Source of the DNA: DASSHC01 sp035693105
GTDB taxonomy: Bacteria > Chloroflexota > Chloroflexia > Thermomicrobiales > Thermomicrobiaceae
Direction: 5' to 3'
Assembly (NCBI GenBank): GCA_035693105.1
Contig: DASSHC010000307.1
Coordinates: 1-6,340 of the forward strand
Length of the DNA: 6,340 nucleotides
In this document: in pieces, positions 1 to 5,673 of the stretch
Layout of the letters: every line of letters starts with the position of its first letter
Position numbering within the stretch: position 1 is the stretch's first letter
The notes under the pieces: generated by a model
Seen by the model: only the letters and a program-made list of their open reading frames with translations
Database searches by the model: none
What the model was told of the DNA's origin: nothing
Translations under genes and position numbers: made by a program

Positions 1-13
1 GTGTGGCGCTCGA

Positions 14-3000
14 CTAGGAGCAGCCGAGGCTGTTGCCGCAGTTGAGGCACTTGTAGCAGGCGCCGTTGCGCACGGTGATGTGGCCGCAGACCTCGCAGAA
101 GGGCGCGTCGCCCATCATCTGCGACAGGTGCTCGCTCAGCCCGCCGTCGCCCTGCGGCAGGGCCGCCGCCACCGTGACGTACTCCTCCACCAGCGCCTGG
201 CGCTCGCCGTGGCCGTGACCATTGCCGTTCCCGTTGCCGTTTCGCGCCGGGTGGGCGTGGCCGTTCCCGTTCGCGTGGTTGCCGCTCGCGGGGCCGCTCG
301 CCGCGCTCGGGGCAGACTGCTCCACGGCCGCACTCGCCGCCGGCTGCTCCGCCTCCGCGCCCTCACCGTTCTCGAACTCCTCGTCCTCGTCGTCGTGGAT
401 CGGCTTCACCTGCACGAAGTCGGTGCGGCCCAGGTACTCGTAGCCGAGCACGCGGAAGACGTAGTCGATGATCGAGGTCGCCATCTTGATGTTCGGGTGG
501 CCCTCGACGAAGCCCTGCGGCTCGAAGCGCTGGAAGGTGAAGGTATCGACGAACTCATCCAGCGGCACGCCGTATTGCAGGCCCTTGGAGATGGCGATGG
601 CGAAGCAGTTCATCAGGCTGCGGAAGGCCGCGCCCTCTTTGTGCATGTCGATGAAGATCTCGCCCAGCGCGCCGTCGTCGTACTCGCCGGTGCGCAGGTA
701 GATCTTGTGCCCCGCGACGCGGCCCTCCTGGGTGAAACCGCGGCGCTTGGCCGGCAGCGGGCGACGGATCGGCTTCTCGATCACCACCACCTGCGTCTCG
801 ACTCGCGTCACCACCTCCGGCTCGGCCTTCGCCTCGGCCTGCTGGCTGCCCGAGGAGAGCGGCTGCGACAGCTTGGAGCCGTCACGGTAGAGCGCCAGGG
901 CCTTCAGGCCGAGGCGCCAGGAGGCCATGTAGGCCTCGGCGATGTCGTCGGCCGTCACCTCGTTGGGCATGTTGATCGTCTTGGAGATCGCGCCCGAGAG
1001 GAAGGGCTGCACCGCCGCCATCATGCGGATGTGGCCGAGATGATGGATGAAGCGCTCGCCGTGCTTGCCGCAGCGGTTGGCGCAGTCGAAGACCGGCAGG
1101 TGCTCCGCCTTGAGACGCGGGGCGCCCTCGATGGTCTGCATGCCGCAGACGACATCGTTGGCCTCGTCGATCTGCGCCTGGCTGAAGCCGAGCGCGCCCA
1201 GGAGGTTGAAGCCCGGCTGCTGCCACTGCTCGCGGGTGAAGCCGAGCCGCGCCATGGCCTCCTCGCCCAGCGTCCAGGGCGTGAAGGCGAACGACAGTTC
1301 GAAGACGCGGGGCAGCGCGTGCTCGATGCGGGCGATGTCCTCGCCCGTCAGGCCACGGGCCAACAGCGCCTCGTGGTTGACGTGCGGCGCGCCGTCGAGC
1401 GAGACGCTCCCCAGCACGTAGCGCAGCATGTCGTCGACCTGCGGCTGGCTATAGCCGAGCGTCTGGAGCGCCGGGGCGATCGACTGGTTGGCGATCTTGA
1501 AGTAGCCGCCGCCGGCGAGCTTCTTGAACTTGACCAGCGCGAAGTCGGGCTCGACGCCGGTCGTGTCGCAGTCCATCAAGAGTCCGGTCGTCCCGGTCGG
1601 CGCCAGCAGTGTCGTCTGGGCGTTGCGGTAGCCGTGCCGCTCGCCCAACTCTAGCGCGCGGTCCCAGGCGACGCGGGCGGCCTGGAGCAGCTCGTCCGGG
1701 CAGGCGGCCGGGTCGAGCCCCACCGGCGTCACCGAGAGCCCCTCGTACTCGCCGGGGTGGGCGTTGTAGGCGGCCCGGCGGTGGTTGCGCATCACCCGCA
1801 GCATCGCCTCGCGGTTCTCATCGAAGCGCGGGAAGGGGCCCAGGACATGCGCCATCTCGGCCGAGGTGGCGTAGGCCTCGCCGGTCAAGATGGCGGTGAG
1901 CGCCGCGGCGATGGCCCGGCCCTCGGATGAGTCGTAGGGGAGTCCGCGGGTCATCAGCAGCGAGCCGAGATTGGCGTAGCCGAGGCCGAGCGTGCGGAAG
2001 TCGTAGCTGTTCTGGGCGATGGCGTCGCTCGGGAACTGGGCCATCAGCACGCTGATCTCGAGCACGATCGTCAGCAGCCGGATGCCGTGGCGATAGCGCT
2101 CGACGTCGAAGCTGCCGCTCCTGGGATCGTAGAACTTCATCAGGTTCAGGTGCGCCAGATTGCACGCCGTGTTATCGAGGAAAACGTACTCGGAACACGG
2201 GTTAGACGCATTGATGCGGCCCGACACCGGGCTGGTGTGCCAGTCGTTGATGGTGGTGTCGTACTGCAGGCCAGGGTCGGCGCACTGCCAGGCCGAGTCG
2301 GCGATGAGCTGCCAGAGGTCGCGGGCGCGCACGCGCTTGAGCACGCGGCCGTCGATGCGGGCGCGCAGCTCCCACTCCTCGTCGCTCTGCACCGCCTTGA
2401 TGAAGTCGTCGGTGACGCGCACCGAGTTGTTCGAGTTCTGGCCGGAGACGGTGGCGTAGGCCTCGCCGTTGAAGTCGTTGGAGTAGCCGGCGGCGATCAG
2501 GGCCGCGACCTTCTTCTCTTCCTCGGCCTTCCAACTGATGAACTTCTCGATGTCGGGGTGATCGATGTCGACCACCACCATCTTGGCCGCGCGGCGCGTG
2601 GTGCCGCCGCTCTTGATCGCCCCGGCGGCGCGATCGAAGATCTTGAGGAAGCTCATCAGCCCGGAGGAGGTGCCGCCGCCCGAGAGCTGCTCGCCCTCGG
2701 CGCGGATCTTGGAGAAGTTGGTGCCCGAGCCGGAGCCGTACTTGAAGACGCGCGCCTCGCGCGTCACCAGGTCGAAGATGCCGCCCTCGTTGATCAGGTC
2801 GTCCTCGACCGACTGGATGAAGCAAGCGTGCGGGGTGGGACGGCTGTAGGCGTCCTCGGAGTGGCGCAGCTCGCCGCTCTCGGGGTCGACGTAGGCGTGG
2901 CCCTGCGCCGGGCCGGTGATACCGTAGGCCCAGTGCAGCCCGGTGTTGAACCACTGCGGCGAGTTCGGCGCCGCCATCTGGTGCACCAGCATGTACTTCA

Positions 3001-3397
3001 GCTCGTCCTCGAAGGCCGCGGCATCGTGCTCGCCGGCGAAGTAGCCGTAGCGCTCGCCCCAGTGGCGCCAGGTGCCGGCCAGGCGGCTGATCACCTGCCG
3101 CGCGCTCTGCTCGGCGCCGAGCACCGGCTCGCCGTTGGCATCCAGCAGCGGGTTGCCGTCGGCGTCGTGCTGCGGCACGCCCGCCTTGCGGAAGTACTTG
3201 GAGACCATGATGTCGGTCGCCACCTGCGACCAGGGCGCCGGGATCTCGGCGTCCGCCAGCTCGAAGACGACCGAGCCGTCCGGGTTGGTGATGCGCGAGG
3301 TGCGCCTGGCCCAGCCGATCGTCTCGAAGGGGTCCTGGCCTGGAGAGGTGAAGACACGCGCGACGCGCAGGCCGCGCGGCTCTGTTCGCTTCTTCAT
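14..3397 (-). CDS. nrdJ: Class II (adenosylcobalamin-dependent) ribonucleoside-diphosphate/triphosphate reductase
   Basis: This 1127-residue cytoplasmic enzyme reduces ribonucleotides to deoxyribonucleotides by radical chemistry that uses coenzyme B12 and needs no oxygen or separate radical subunit. The catalytic motif NPCSE is at residues 399-403 (Asn399, Cys401, Glu403). Cys192 (ACFIQS) and Cys412 (TACNLAHLN) are the expected redox pair; the 11-residue gap Cys401-Cys412 is that of Thermotoga-type class II enzymes. Other family blocks are NSPQWFNTGL (145-154), FKYGSGSGTNFSKIR (218-232) and APTGTTG (599-605). A TSCPD domain spans about 893-995, then an acidic and Gly/Asn/His-rich linker (about 1000-1065) and a tail with Cys1101, 1104, 1114, 1117, 1120 and 1126. 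I see no ATP-cone and no intein. The ATG at 3397 is chosen because family-like sequence (VARVFTSPGQDPFE) begins shortly after it; the frame stays open upstream to a TTG at 3508, but that extension is Arg-rich and overlaps the leader. The stop is TAG. Identity is secure; the start is likely. Confidence 0.97.
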   Translation of the reverse strand: MKKRTEPRGLRVARVFTSPGQDPFETIGWARRTSRITNPDGSVVFELADAEIPAPWSQVATDIMVSKYFRKAGVPQHDADGNPLLDANGEPVLGAEQSARQVISRLAGTWRHWGERYGYFAGEHDAAAFEDELKYMLVHQMAAPNSPQWFNTGLHWAYGITGPAQGHAYVDPESGELRHSEDAYSRPTPHACFIQSVEDDLINEGGIFDLVTREARVFKYGSGSGTNFSKIRAEGEQLSGGGTSSGLMSFLKIFDRAAGAIKSGGTTRRAAKMVVVDIDHPDIEKFISWKAEEEKKVAALIAAGYSNDFNGEAYATVSGQNSNNSVRVTDDFIKAVQSDEEWELRARIDGRVLKRVRARDLWQLIADSAWQCADPGLQYDTTINDWHTSPVSGRINASNPCSEYVFLDNTACNLAHLNLMKFYDPRSGSFDVERYRHGIRLLTIVLEISVLMAQFPSDAIAQNSYDFRTLGLGYANLGSLLMTRGLPYDSSEGRAIAAALTAILTGEAYATSAEMAHVLGPFPRFDENREAMLRVMRNHRRAAYNAHPGEYEGLSVTPVGLDPAACPDELLQAARVAWDRALELGERHGYRNAQTTLLAPTGTTGLLMDCDTTGVEPDFALVKFKKLAGGGYFKIANQSIAPALQTLGYSQPQVDDMLRYVLGSVSLDGAPHVNHEALLARGLTGEDIARIEHALPRVFELSFAFTPWTLGEEAMARLGFTREQWQQPGFNLLGALGFSQAQIDEANDVVCGMQTIEGAPRLKAEHLPVFDCANRCGKHGERFIHHLGHIRMMAAVQPFLSGAISKTINMPNEVTADDIAEAYMASWRLGLKALALYRDGSKLSQPLSSGSQQAEAKAEPEVVTRVETQVVVIEKPIRRPLPAKRRGFTQEGRVAGHKIYLRTGEYDDGALGEIFIDMHKEGAAFRSLMNCFAIAISKGLQYGVPLDEFVDTFTFQRFEPQGFVEGHPNIKMATSIIDYVFRVLGYEYLGRTDFVQVKPIHDDEDEEFENGEGAEAEQPAASAAVEQSAPSAASGPASGNHANGNGHAHPARNGNGNGNGHGHGERQALVEEYVTVAAALPQGDGGLSEHLSQMMGDAPFCEVCGHITVRNGACYKCLNCGNSLGCS
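206..280 (-). repeat. Low-complexity Asn/Gly/His linker inside nrdJ
   Basis: Residues 1040-1064 of the reductase are almost only Gly, Asn and His with a little Ala, Pro and Arg, including NGNGNGNGHGHG. The DNA is a degenerate short repeat of the type CCGTTGCCGTTCCCGTT. It joins the TSCPD domain to the cysteine tail. A long flexible linker here would let the C-terminal cysteines swing into the active site to re-reduce it; that role is inferred from how reductase tails work. Confidence 0.7.
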
Positions 3398-3409
3398 GTT
3401 CCCGTCAAT

Positions 3410-3414
3410 CCCTC
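3410..3414 (-). promoter_or_regulatory. Weak, distant ribosome binding site of nrdJ
   Basis: The minus strand reads GAGGG here, 12 bases before the ATG at 3397, which is longer than the usual 5-9. It is the only convincing Shine-Dalgarno-like run near the start, so initiation may be weak or controlled. The upstream CTCCTCG at 3435-3441 can pair with it (CCTCG with CGAGG plus a G-U pair). Confidence 0.45.
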
Positions 3415-3450
3415 GCTGAGATCCCAACCGCCGTCGAGGAGCCAATGCCC

Positions 3451-3498
3451 GGATGCGTCCGCCCCTTGCGGCGCGCCGTCCCCACGACAGACGCATCC
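3451..3498 (-). repeat. Leader inverted repeat, 9-bp arms
   Basis: GGATGCGTC (3451-3459) and GACGCATCC (3490-3498) are perfect reverse complements enclosing 30 bases. The enclosed stretch contains the 10-bp palindrome CGGCGCGCCG, so an inner hairpin is possible. The element lies 54 bases upstream of the nrdJ start. Confidence 0.6.
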
Positions 3499-3512
3499 AT
3501 TGTGCCAAAACC

Positions 3513-3542
3513 GGCCGATATCACGAGGAGTGGTGATCGGCC
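3513..3542 (-). repeat. Leader hairpin with CTCCTC loop
   Basis: On the minus strand GGCCGATCAC and GTG-AT-ATCGGCC form a 7-bp stem, a two-base bulge and three more pairs, closing an 8-base loop CACTCCTC. The stem is followed by GGTTTTGG, which is too short a T run for a convincing terminator but might suit a weak pause or attenuator. Confidence 0.5.
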
Positions 3543-3553
3543 TGCGTACCCTG

Positions 3554-3577
3554 GAGACAATTCCGGAAGATTGTCTC
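3554..3577 (-). repeat. Leader hairpin, perfect 8-bp stem
   Basis: GAGACAAT (3554-3561) and ATTGTCTC (3570-3577) are perfect reverse complements around an 8-base loop. The loop side contains the palindrome TTCCGGAA. No T tract follows on either strand immediately, so this is not an obvious terminator. The stem is less G+C-rich than its surroundings, which makes a chance origin less likely than for all-GC repeats. Confidence 0.55.
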
Positions 3578-3589
3578 GCCGAGGAGGCG
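3577..3589 (-). repeat. Small leader hairpin with TCCTC loop
   Basis: The minus strand reads CGCC-TCCTC-GGCG, a 4-bp stem with an anti-Shine-Dalgarno-like loop. It shares one base with the neighbouring 8-bp hairpin. On the plus strand five T residues (3590-3594) follow it, giving a weak terminator shape facing right. Confidence 0.3.
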
Positions 3590-3595
3590 TTTTTC

Positions 3596-3639
3596 GTGGC
3601 CCTGGCGCGACATCTTGTGCTCGTCGCCGCTGCTGCCAC
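3596..3639 (-). repeat. Hairpin at the predicted 5' end of the nrdJ transcript
   Basis: GTGGC (3596-3600) and GCCAC (3635-3639) could close a stem whose inner part pairs GGC-GC-GAC (3604-3611) with GTCGCC (3623-3628) around an 11-base loop. It would begin within a base or so of the predicted transcription start. Its base overlaps the NrdR box. Confidence 0.35.
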
Positions 3640-3651
3640 TATATCTAGTGT
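3636..3651. promoter_or_regulatory. NrdR box
   Basis: CCACTATATCTAGTGT matches the NrdR-box consensus ACACWATATATWGTGT at 14 of 16 positions. NrdR is the ATP/dATP-sensing repressor of ribonucleotide reductase genes. The site overlaps the -10 element of the predicted nrdJ promoter, where binding would block transcription. The match is read directly; binding is inferred. The nrdR gene is not in the window. Confidence 0.78.
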
Positions 3652-3675
3652 ACCAGCCGTGCTCTCGACTGTCTA
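3647..3675 (-). promoter_or_regulatory. Sigma70-type promoter of nrdJ
   Basis: On the minus strand TAGACA (3670-3675; 5 of 6 to TTGACA) is separated by 17 bases from TACACT (3647-3652; 4 of 6 to TATAAT). Spacing is optimal and the region is visibly richer in A and T than its surroundings. Transcription would start near 3640. Two NrdR-like boxes cover the two elements. Confidence 0.55.
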
Positions 3676-3681
3676 GAGTTG
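3666..3681. promoter_or_regulatory. Degenerate second NrdR-like box
   Basis: CGACTGTCTAGAGTTG lies 30 bp from the first box, close to the three-helix-turn pairing typical of NrdR sites, and keeps the core shape CT...AG. It matches the consensus at only 10 of 16 positions and covers the -35 element. A rival copy on the other side, 3605-3620 (31 bp away), also scores 10 of 16. Confidence 0.4.
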
Positions 3682-3703
3682 CCTACAGGTCACGAATTGT
3701 CCT

Positions 3704-3715
3704 GAACACCTGTTC
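3704..3715. promoter_or_regulatory. LexA (SOS) box candidate
   Basis: GAACACCTGTTC is a perfect GAAC-N4-GTTC dyad, the core of the LexA site of Firmicutes and Actinobacteria. It sits about 30 bp upstream of the predicted -35 element of nrdJ. DNA-damage control of a reductase gene is biologically sensible, but the position is upstream of rather than over the promoter, so either an alternative promoter or chance is possible. Confidence 0.45.
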
Positions 3716-3725
3716 TGTACGTACA
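3716..3725. repeat. 10-bp palindrome next to the LexA-like dyad
   Basis: TGTACGTACA is a perfect palindrome directly abutting GAACACCTGTTC. It may be a further protein-binding site; no known regulator is recognised. Confidence 0.4.
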
Positions 3726-4098
3726 ACCAAGTGCCAGTGTAATACCGCCGGCGGCCGAACGCAAGCCCCCAGCACCACGATCTACTTCGCCCTGCCGGGC
3801 ACAATCCAACCGGCCAGCGGCATTGGTTGTGGCGCGTCGCGGCGATGTGCAGCGGGGAGAGGTGGGCGGGGTTCTCGGTGAAGCAGAGACACTCAGCGCC
3901 GGACTACAGCGATTAGTCGCCTGCGTCCTCTGTCAACGACGGCAGCGTGCGCAGCCCGCGCGGCGGCGAGCCCCGGACCCCGGCCGCCGCCAGCGACTCG
4001 CCGAGCGCCGCCTCACGCTGGTGATCGCGGCGCTGGCCAGCGCACCGATTACGTCCTCTCCGCCGGCGACGAAGGAGCCGTGGGCCGTGGGTTAGTGT
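3726..4098. other. Gap without a recognisable gene
   Basis: About 370 bases between the oxidase stop and the nrdJ control region. Open frames here are short, Arg-rich and resemble no family I know; the minus-strand frames are broken by stops. Small features are the palindrome CCGCCGGCGG at 3745-3754, the palindrome at 4030-4043, and the tandem GCCGTGG copies at 4077-4090. It may be a decayed gene or a plain spacer. Confidence 0.5.
4030..4043. repeat. 14-bp perfect palindrome downstream of the oxidase
   Basis: GCGCTGGCCAGCGC is fully self-complementary and lies 56-69 bases after the oxidase stop. As RNA it folds to a 5-bp stem with a GGCC loop. No T run follows on the minus strand, so a terminator role is weakly supported. 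Confidence 0.3.
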
Positions 4099-5535
4099 TC
4101 ACGCTTGGGCCGGGTCGATATTCTGATTGAGGCGAAACAGGTTGGTCGGGTCGTAGCGACGCTTGAGAGCGATCAGCCGCTCGTAGTGCGGCCCGAAGCC
4201 CGCGCGCATCATGGGTTCGCCCTCCTCTTGCAAGCCCGCGAAGTTCAGATACCGGCTTCCATCGGAGTACGGCTCCAGCTCCGCGATCAACTCGCGCGCC
4301 CAGCGGATATTGGGCTCGTCATCAGTTGGATCGGCCCAGTTCGCCGCGGCCCCGAGCACCAGGGCTGAGGCACGGCCGTGGAAGGCGCCCGCGCCGGCGG
4401 GGGCGTGGCGGCTGGCGCCGGCCACGAACCAGAGATCGACCGTGCTCTTGGGCGAGGGCTGCTCGCGAGCGCGGACCGCGATGCGCTCGATGACTTCGTC
4501 CTCCAGGCGCGCCAGGTTGAGCGACTTCCAGTAATAGCGCATGCCGTCGGGGTAGTCGGCATCCCACAACTGCTGCACATCCACGAAGGGCATCACGCCG
4601 CTGAAGTCGGCCAGCGGCTCGGCCAGTTCGATCAGCGGGCGCAGGACGCGTTGGCCCTCCTCGATCGGGCCTACGTACAAGGCACCAAGGATCACGTACC
4701 GGCGACCGTGCGTCGTGGCCGGAAACAGCTCTGGATCAGCTGGCACAATCCCGCAGACGGCGAGCGGGTTCACCGCCGCGGGCGCGGTATCGCAGAAGTC
4801 GCGGAAGAAGCGCAGCACTCGCTCCGTTGCCTCCCCTTCCCCGTCGTGGACGACAAAGACGAAGTAGACATCAGGGCCAACGGGGTGGAGTTGGAAGGTG
4901 AAGCGGGTGACGATCCCGAAGTTGCCGCCGCCGCCGCGCAGCCCCCAGAGTAGCTCAGGGTCCTGCCCAACGCCCTCGCCGGCGATCGCCAGGCGACCAT
5001 CGGCCGTCACGACCTCGGCCTCTAGCAGGTTGTCACAGGCCAAGCCGTAGGTCGAGCGCAGCCAGCCGTAGCCACCGCCCAGGGTAAGCCCCGCGATCCC
5101 GGTACGGGAGAAGACGCCGCCCGGAGCGGCTAACCCATACGCCTGGGCGGCCGCGTCCAACTCACCCCAGGTGACGCCCCCGCCGGCGTGCGCGAGGCGG
5201 GCGTCCGGGTCGATCTCAACGGCGTTCAGCGGACTGAGATCGATCACGATGCCGTCGTCGCAGGTGGAGTGACCCGCCACGCTATGCCCACCCCCACGCA
5301 CCGCCACGGGCAGTTGGAGTGTGCGCGCGACGGCGAGTGCGGCGCTGATATCCGATGCGGAGGCACAGGACACGATGAGCGCCGGCCGGCGGTCGATCAT
5401 GCCGTTCCAGACGGCGCGGCGGCGATCGTAGTCGGGATCCTCAGGGGTGGTGACCTGACCGTCGATCGTCGCACGAAGCGCGGTGATGACGCTGGGATCG
5501 GGGGAGCGTGGGGTTGTCGCCGAGGTCTGACGCAT
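4099..5535 (-). CDS. FAD-binding oxidoreductase, berberine-bridge-enzyme (BBE) type
   Basis: This 478-residue flavoprotein belongs to the p-cresol methylhydroxylase/vanillyl-alcohol oxidase superfamily. The FAD_binding_4 domain covers about residues 50-185: RGGGHSVAGHS (80-90) supplies His84, the expected covalent flavin attachment residue, followed by GIAGLTLGGGYGWLRSTYGLACDNL-type sequence (146-170) and RGGGGNFGIVT (200-210). The BBE domain is at the C-terminus, with the YLN motif (429-431) and YDPTNLFRLNQNI (461-473). The second flavin-linking cysteine of bicovalent relatives is absent: the aligned site in GGVFSRTG is Val141, so a single His link is predicted. No signal peptide or membrane segment is seen. 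Members oxidise sugars, alkaloids or polyketides; the substrate cannot be read from sequence. The start at 5535 is fixed by AGGAGG five bases upstream; an in-frame GTG at 5667 is rejected. The upstream regulator may control it. Confidence 0.93.
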   Translation of the reverse strand: MRQTSATTPRSPDPSVITALRATIDGQVTTPEDPDYDRRRAVWNGMIDRRPALIVSCASASDISAALAVARTLQLPVAVRGGGHSVAGHSTCDDGIVIDLSPLNAVEIDPDARLAHAGGGVTWGELDAAAQAYGLAAPGGVFSRTGIAGLTLGGGYGWLRSTYGLACDNLLEAEVVTADGRLAIAGEGVGQDPELLWGLRGGGGNFGIVTRFTFQLHPVGPDVYFVFVVHDGEGEATERVLRFFRDFCDTAPAAVNPLAVCGIVPADPELFPATTHGRRYVILGALYVGPIEEGQRVLRPLIELAEPLADFSGVMPFVDVQQLWDADYPDGMRYYWKSLNLARLEDEVIERIAVRAREQPSPKSTVDLWFVAGASRHAPAGAGAFHGRASALVLGAAANWADPTDDEPNIRWARELIAELEPYSDGSRYLNFAGLQEEGEPMMRAGFGPHYERLIALKRRYDPTNLFRLNQNIDPAQA

Positions 5536-5540
5536 CGGAG

Positions 5541-5546
5541 CCTCCT
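5541..5546 (-). promoter_or_regulatory. Strong Shine-Dalgarno site of the oxidase
   Basis: The minus strand reads AGGAGG five bases before the ATG at 5535. It decides the start against the longer open frame that begins at a GTG at 5667 and runs through the dyad region. Confidence 0.85.
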
Positions 5547-5604
5547 GCCGTCTCTGCGCTCTGCTCGTGCGGAGCACCCGACATGAGCCTAGCCACGCTC
5601 GACC

Positions 5605-5629
5605 TGGGGCACATCGCGAGAACTCCCCA
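5605..5629. promoter_or_regulatory. Second TGGGG...CCCCA half-site pair
   Basis: TGGGG (5605-5609) and CCCCA (5625-5629) repeat the half-sites of the neighbouring dyad with a wider 15-base gap. Read on the minus strand, the copy at 5623-5629 gives TGGGGAG, which also begins the dyad 37 bp away. It lies 70-94 bases upstream of the oxidase start, where an operator would be effective. Confidence 0.35.
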
Positions 5630-5650
5630 ATGACGTGAGCGGCGCTAGCG

Positions 5651-5666
5651 TGGGGAATTCTCCCCA
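5651..5666. promoter_or_regulatory. Candidate operator: 16-bp dyad
   Basis: TGGGGAATTCTCCCCA has perfect 6-bp arms around four bases. It lies seven bases past the regulator's stop and 116 bases upstream of the oxidase start. With no T run after it, it does not look like a terminator. It is a plausible binding site for a dimeric helix-turn-helix protein, most simply the adjacent LuxR-type regulator. Confidence 0.45.
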
Positions 5667-5673
5667 CCGGCGA

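Larger units (their letters stand above)
3398..3640 (-). promoter_or_regulatory. Long, foldable 5' leader of nrdJ
   Basis: If transcription starts about 7 bases after the -10 element at 3647-3652, the nrdJ messenger has a leader of about 240 nt. It contains a chain of inverted repeats: 3596-3639, 3577-3589, 3554-3577, 3513-3542 and 3451-3498, the last four with perfect outer arms of 4, 8, 7 and 9 bp. CTCCTCG, which resembles an anti-Shine-Dalgarno sequence, occurs three times (3580-3586, 3524-3530, 3435-3441). I find no B12-box like that of cobalamin riboswitches. I recall that a conserved 'nrdJ RNA' motif has been proposed upstream of such genes in some bacteria, but cannot tell whether this leader matches it. 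G+C-rich DNA forms chance stems, so a real regulatory RNA is only a hypothesis. Confidence 0.45.

Noticed and set aside
80..1654. Long plus-strand open frame opposite nrdJ
   Set aside because: It is antisense to a well-supported reductase, is Arg/Leu/Ala-rich with no family motifs, and is a usual by-product of G+C-rich coding DNA.
3398..3508. N-terminal extension of nrdJ from a TTG at 3508
   Set aside because: The extra 37 residues are Arg-rich, unlike the family, and overlap the leader's inverted repeats; the ATG at 3397 fits better.
3577..3594. Rightward rho-independent terminator (CGCC-GAGGA-GGCG-TTTTT)
   Set aside because: The stem is only 4 bp and there is no plus-strand gene to terminate.
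3398..3640. Cobalamin riboswitch upstream of the B12-dependent reductase
   Set aside because: An expected possibility, but I find no B12-box-like sequence or the characteristic core.
2087..3676. Second long plus-strand open frame opposite nrdJ
   Set aside because: Same reasons; it also runs through the nrdJ promoter and leader.
3823..4095. Possible 90-residue plus-strand gene
   Set aside because: Arg-rich composition, no good ribosome binding site seen, no recognisable domain.
4378..4953. Plus-strand open frame opposite the oxidase
   Set aside because: Antisense to conserved BBE-type coding sequence, with no motifs of its own.
5536..5667. N-terminal extension of the oxidase from a GTG at 5667
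   Set aside because: A strong AGGAGG precedes the ATG at 5535, and the extension reads through the dyads.
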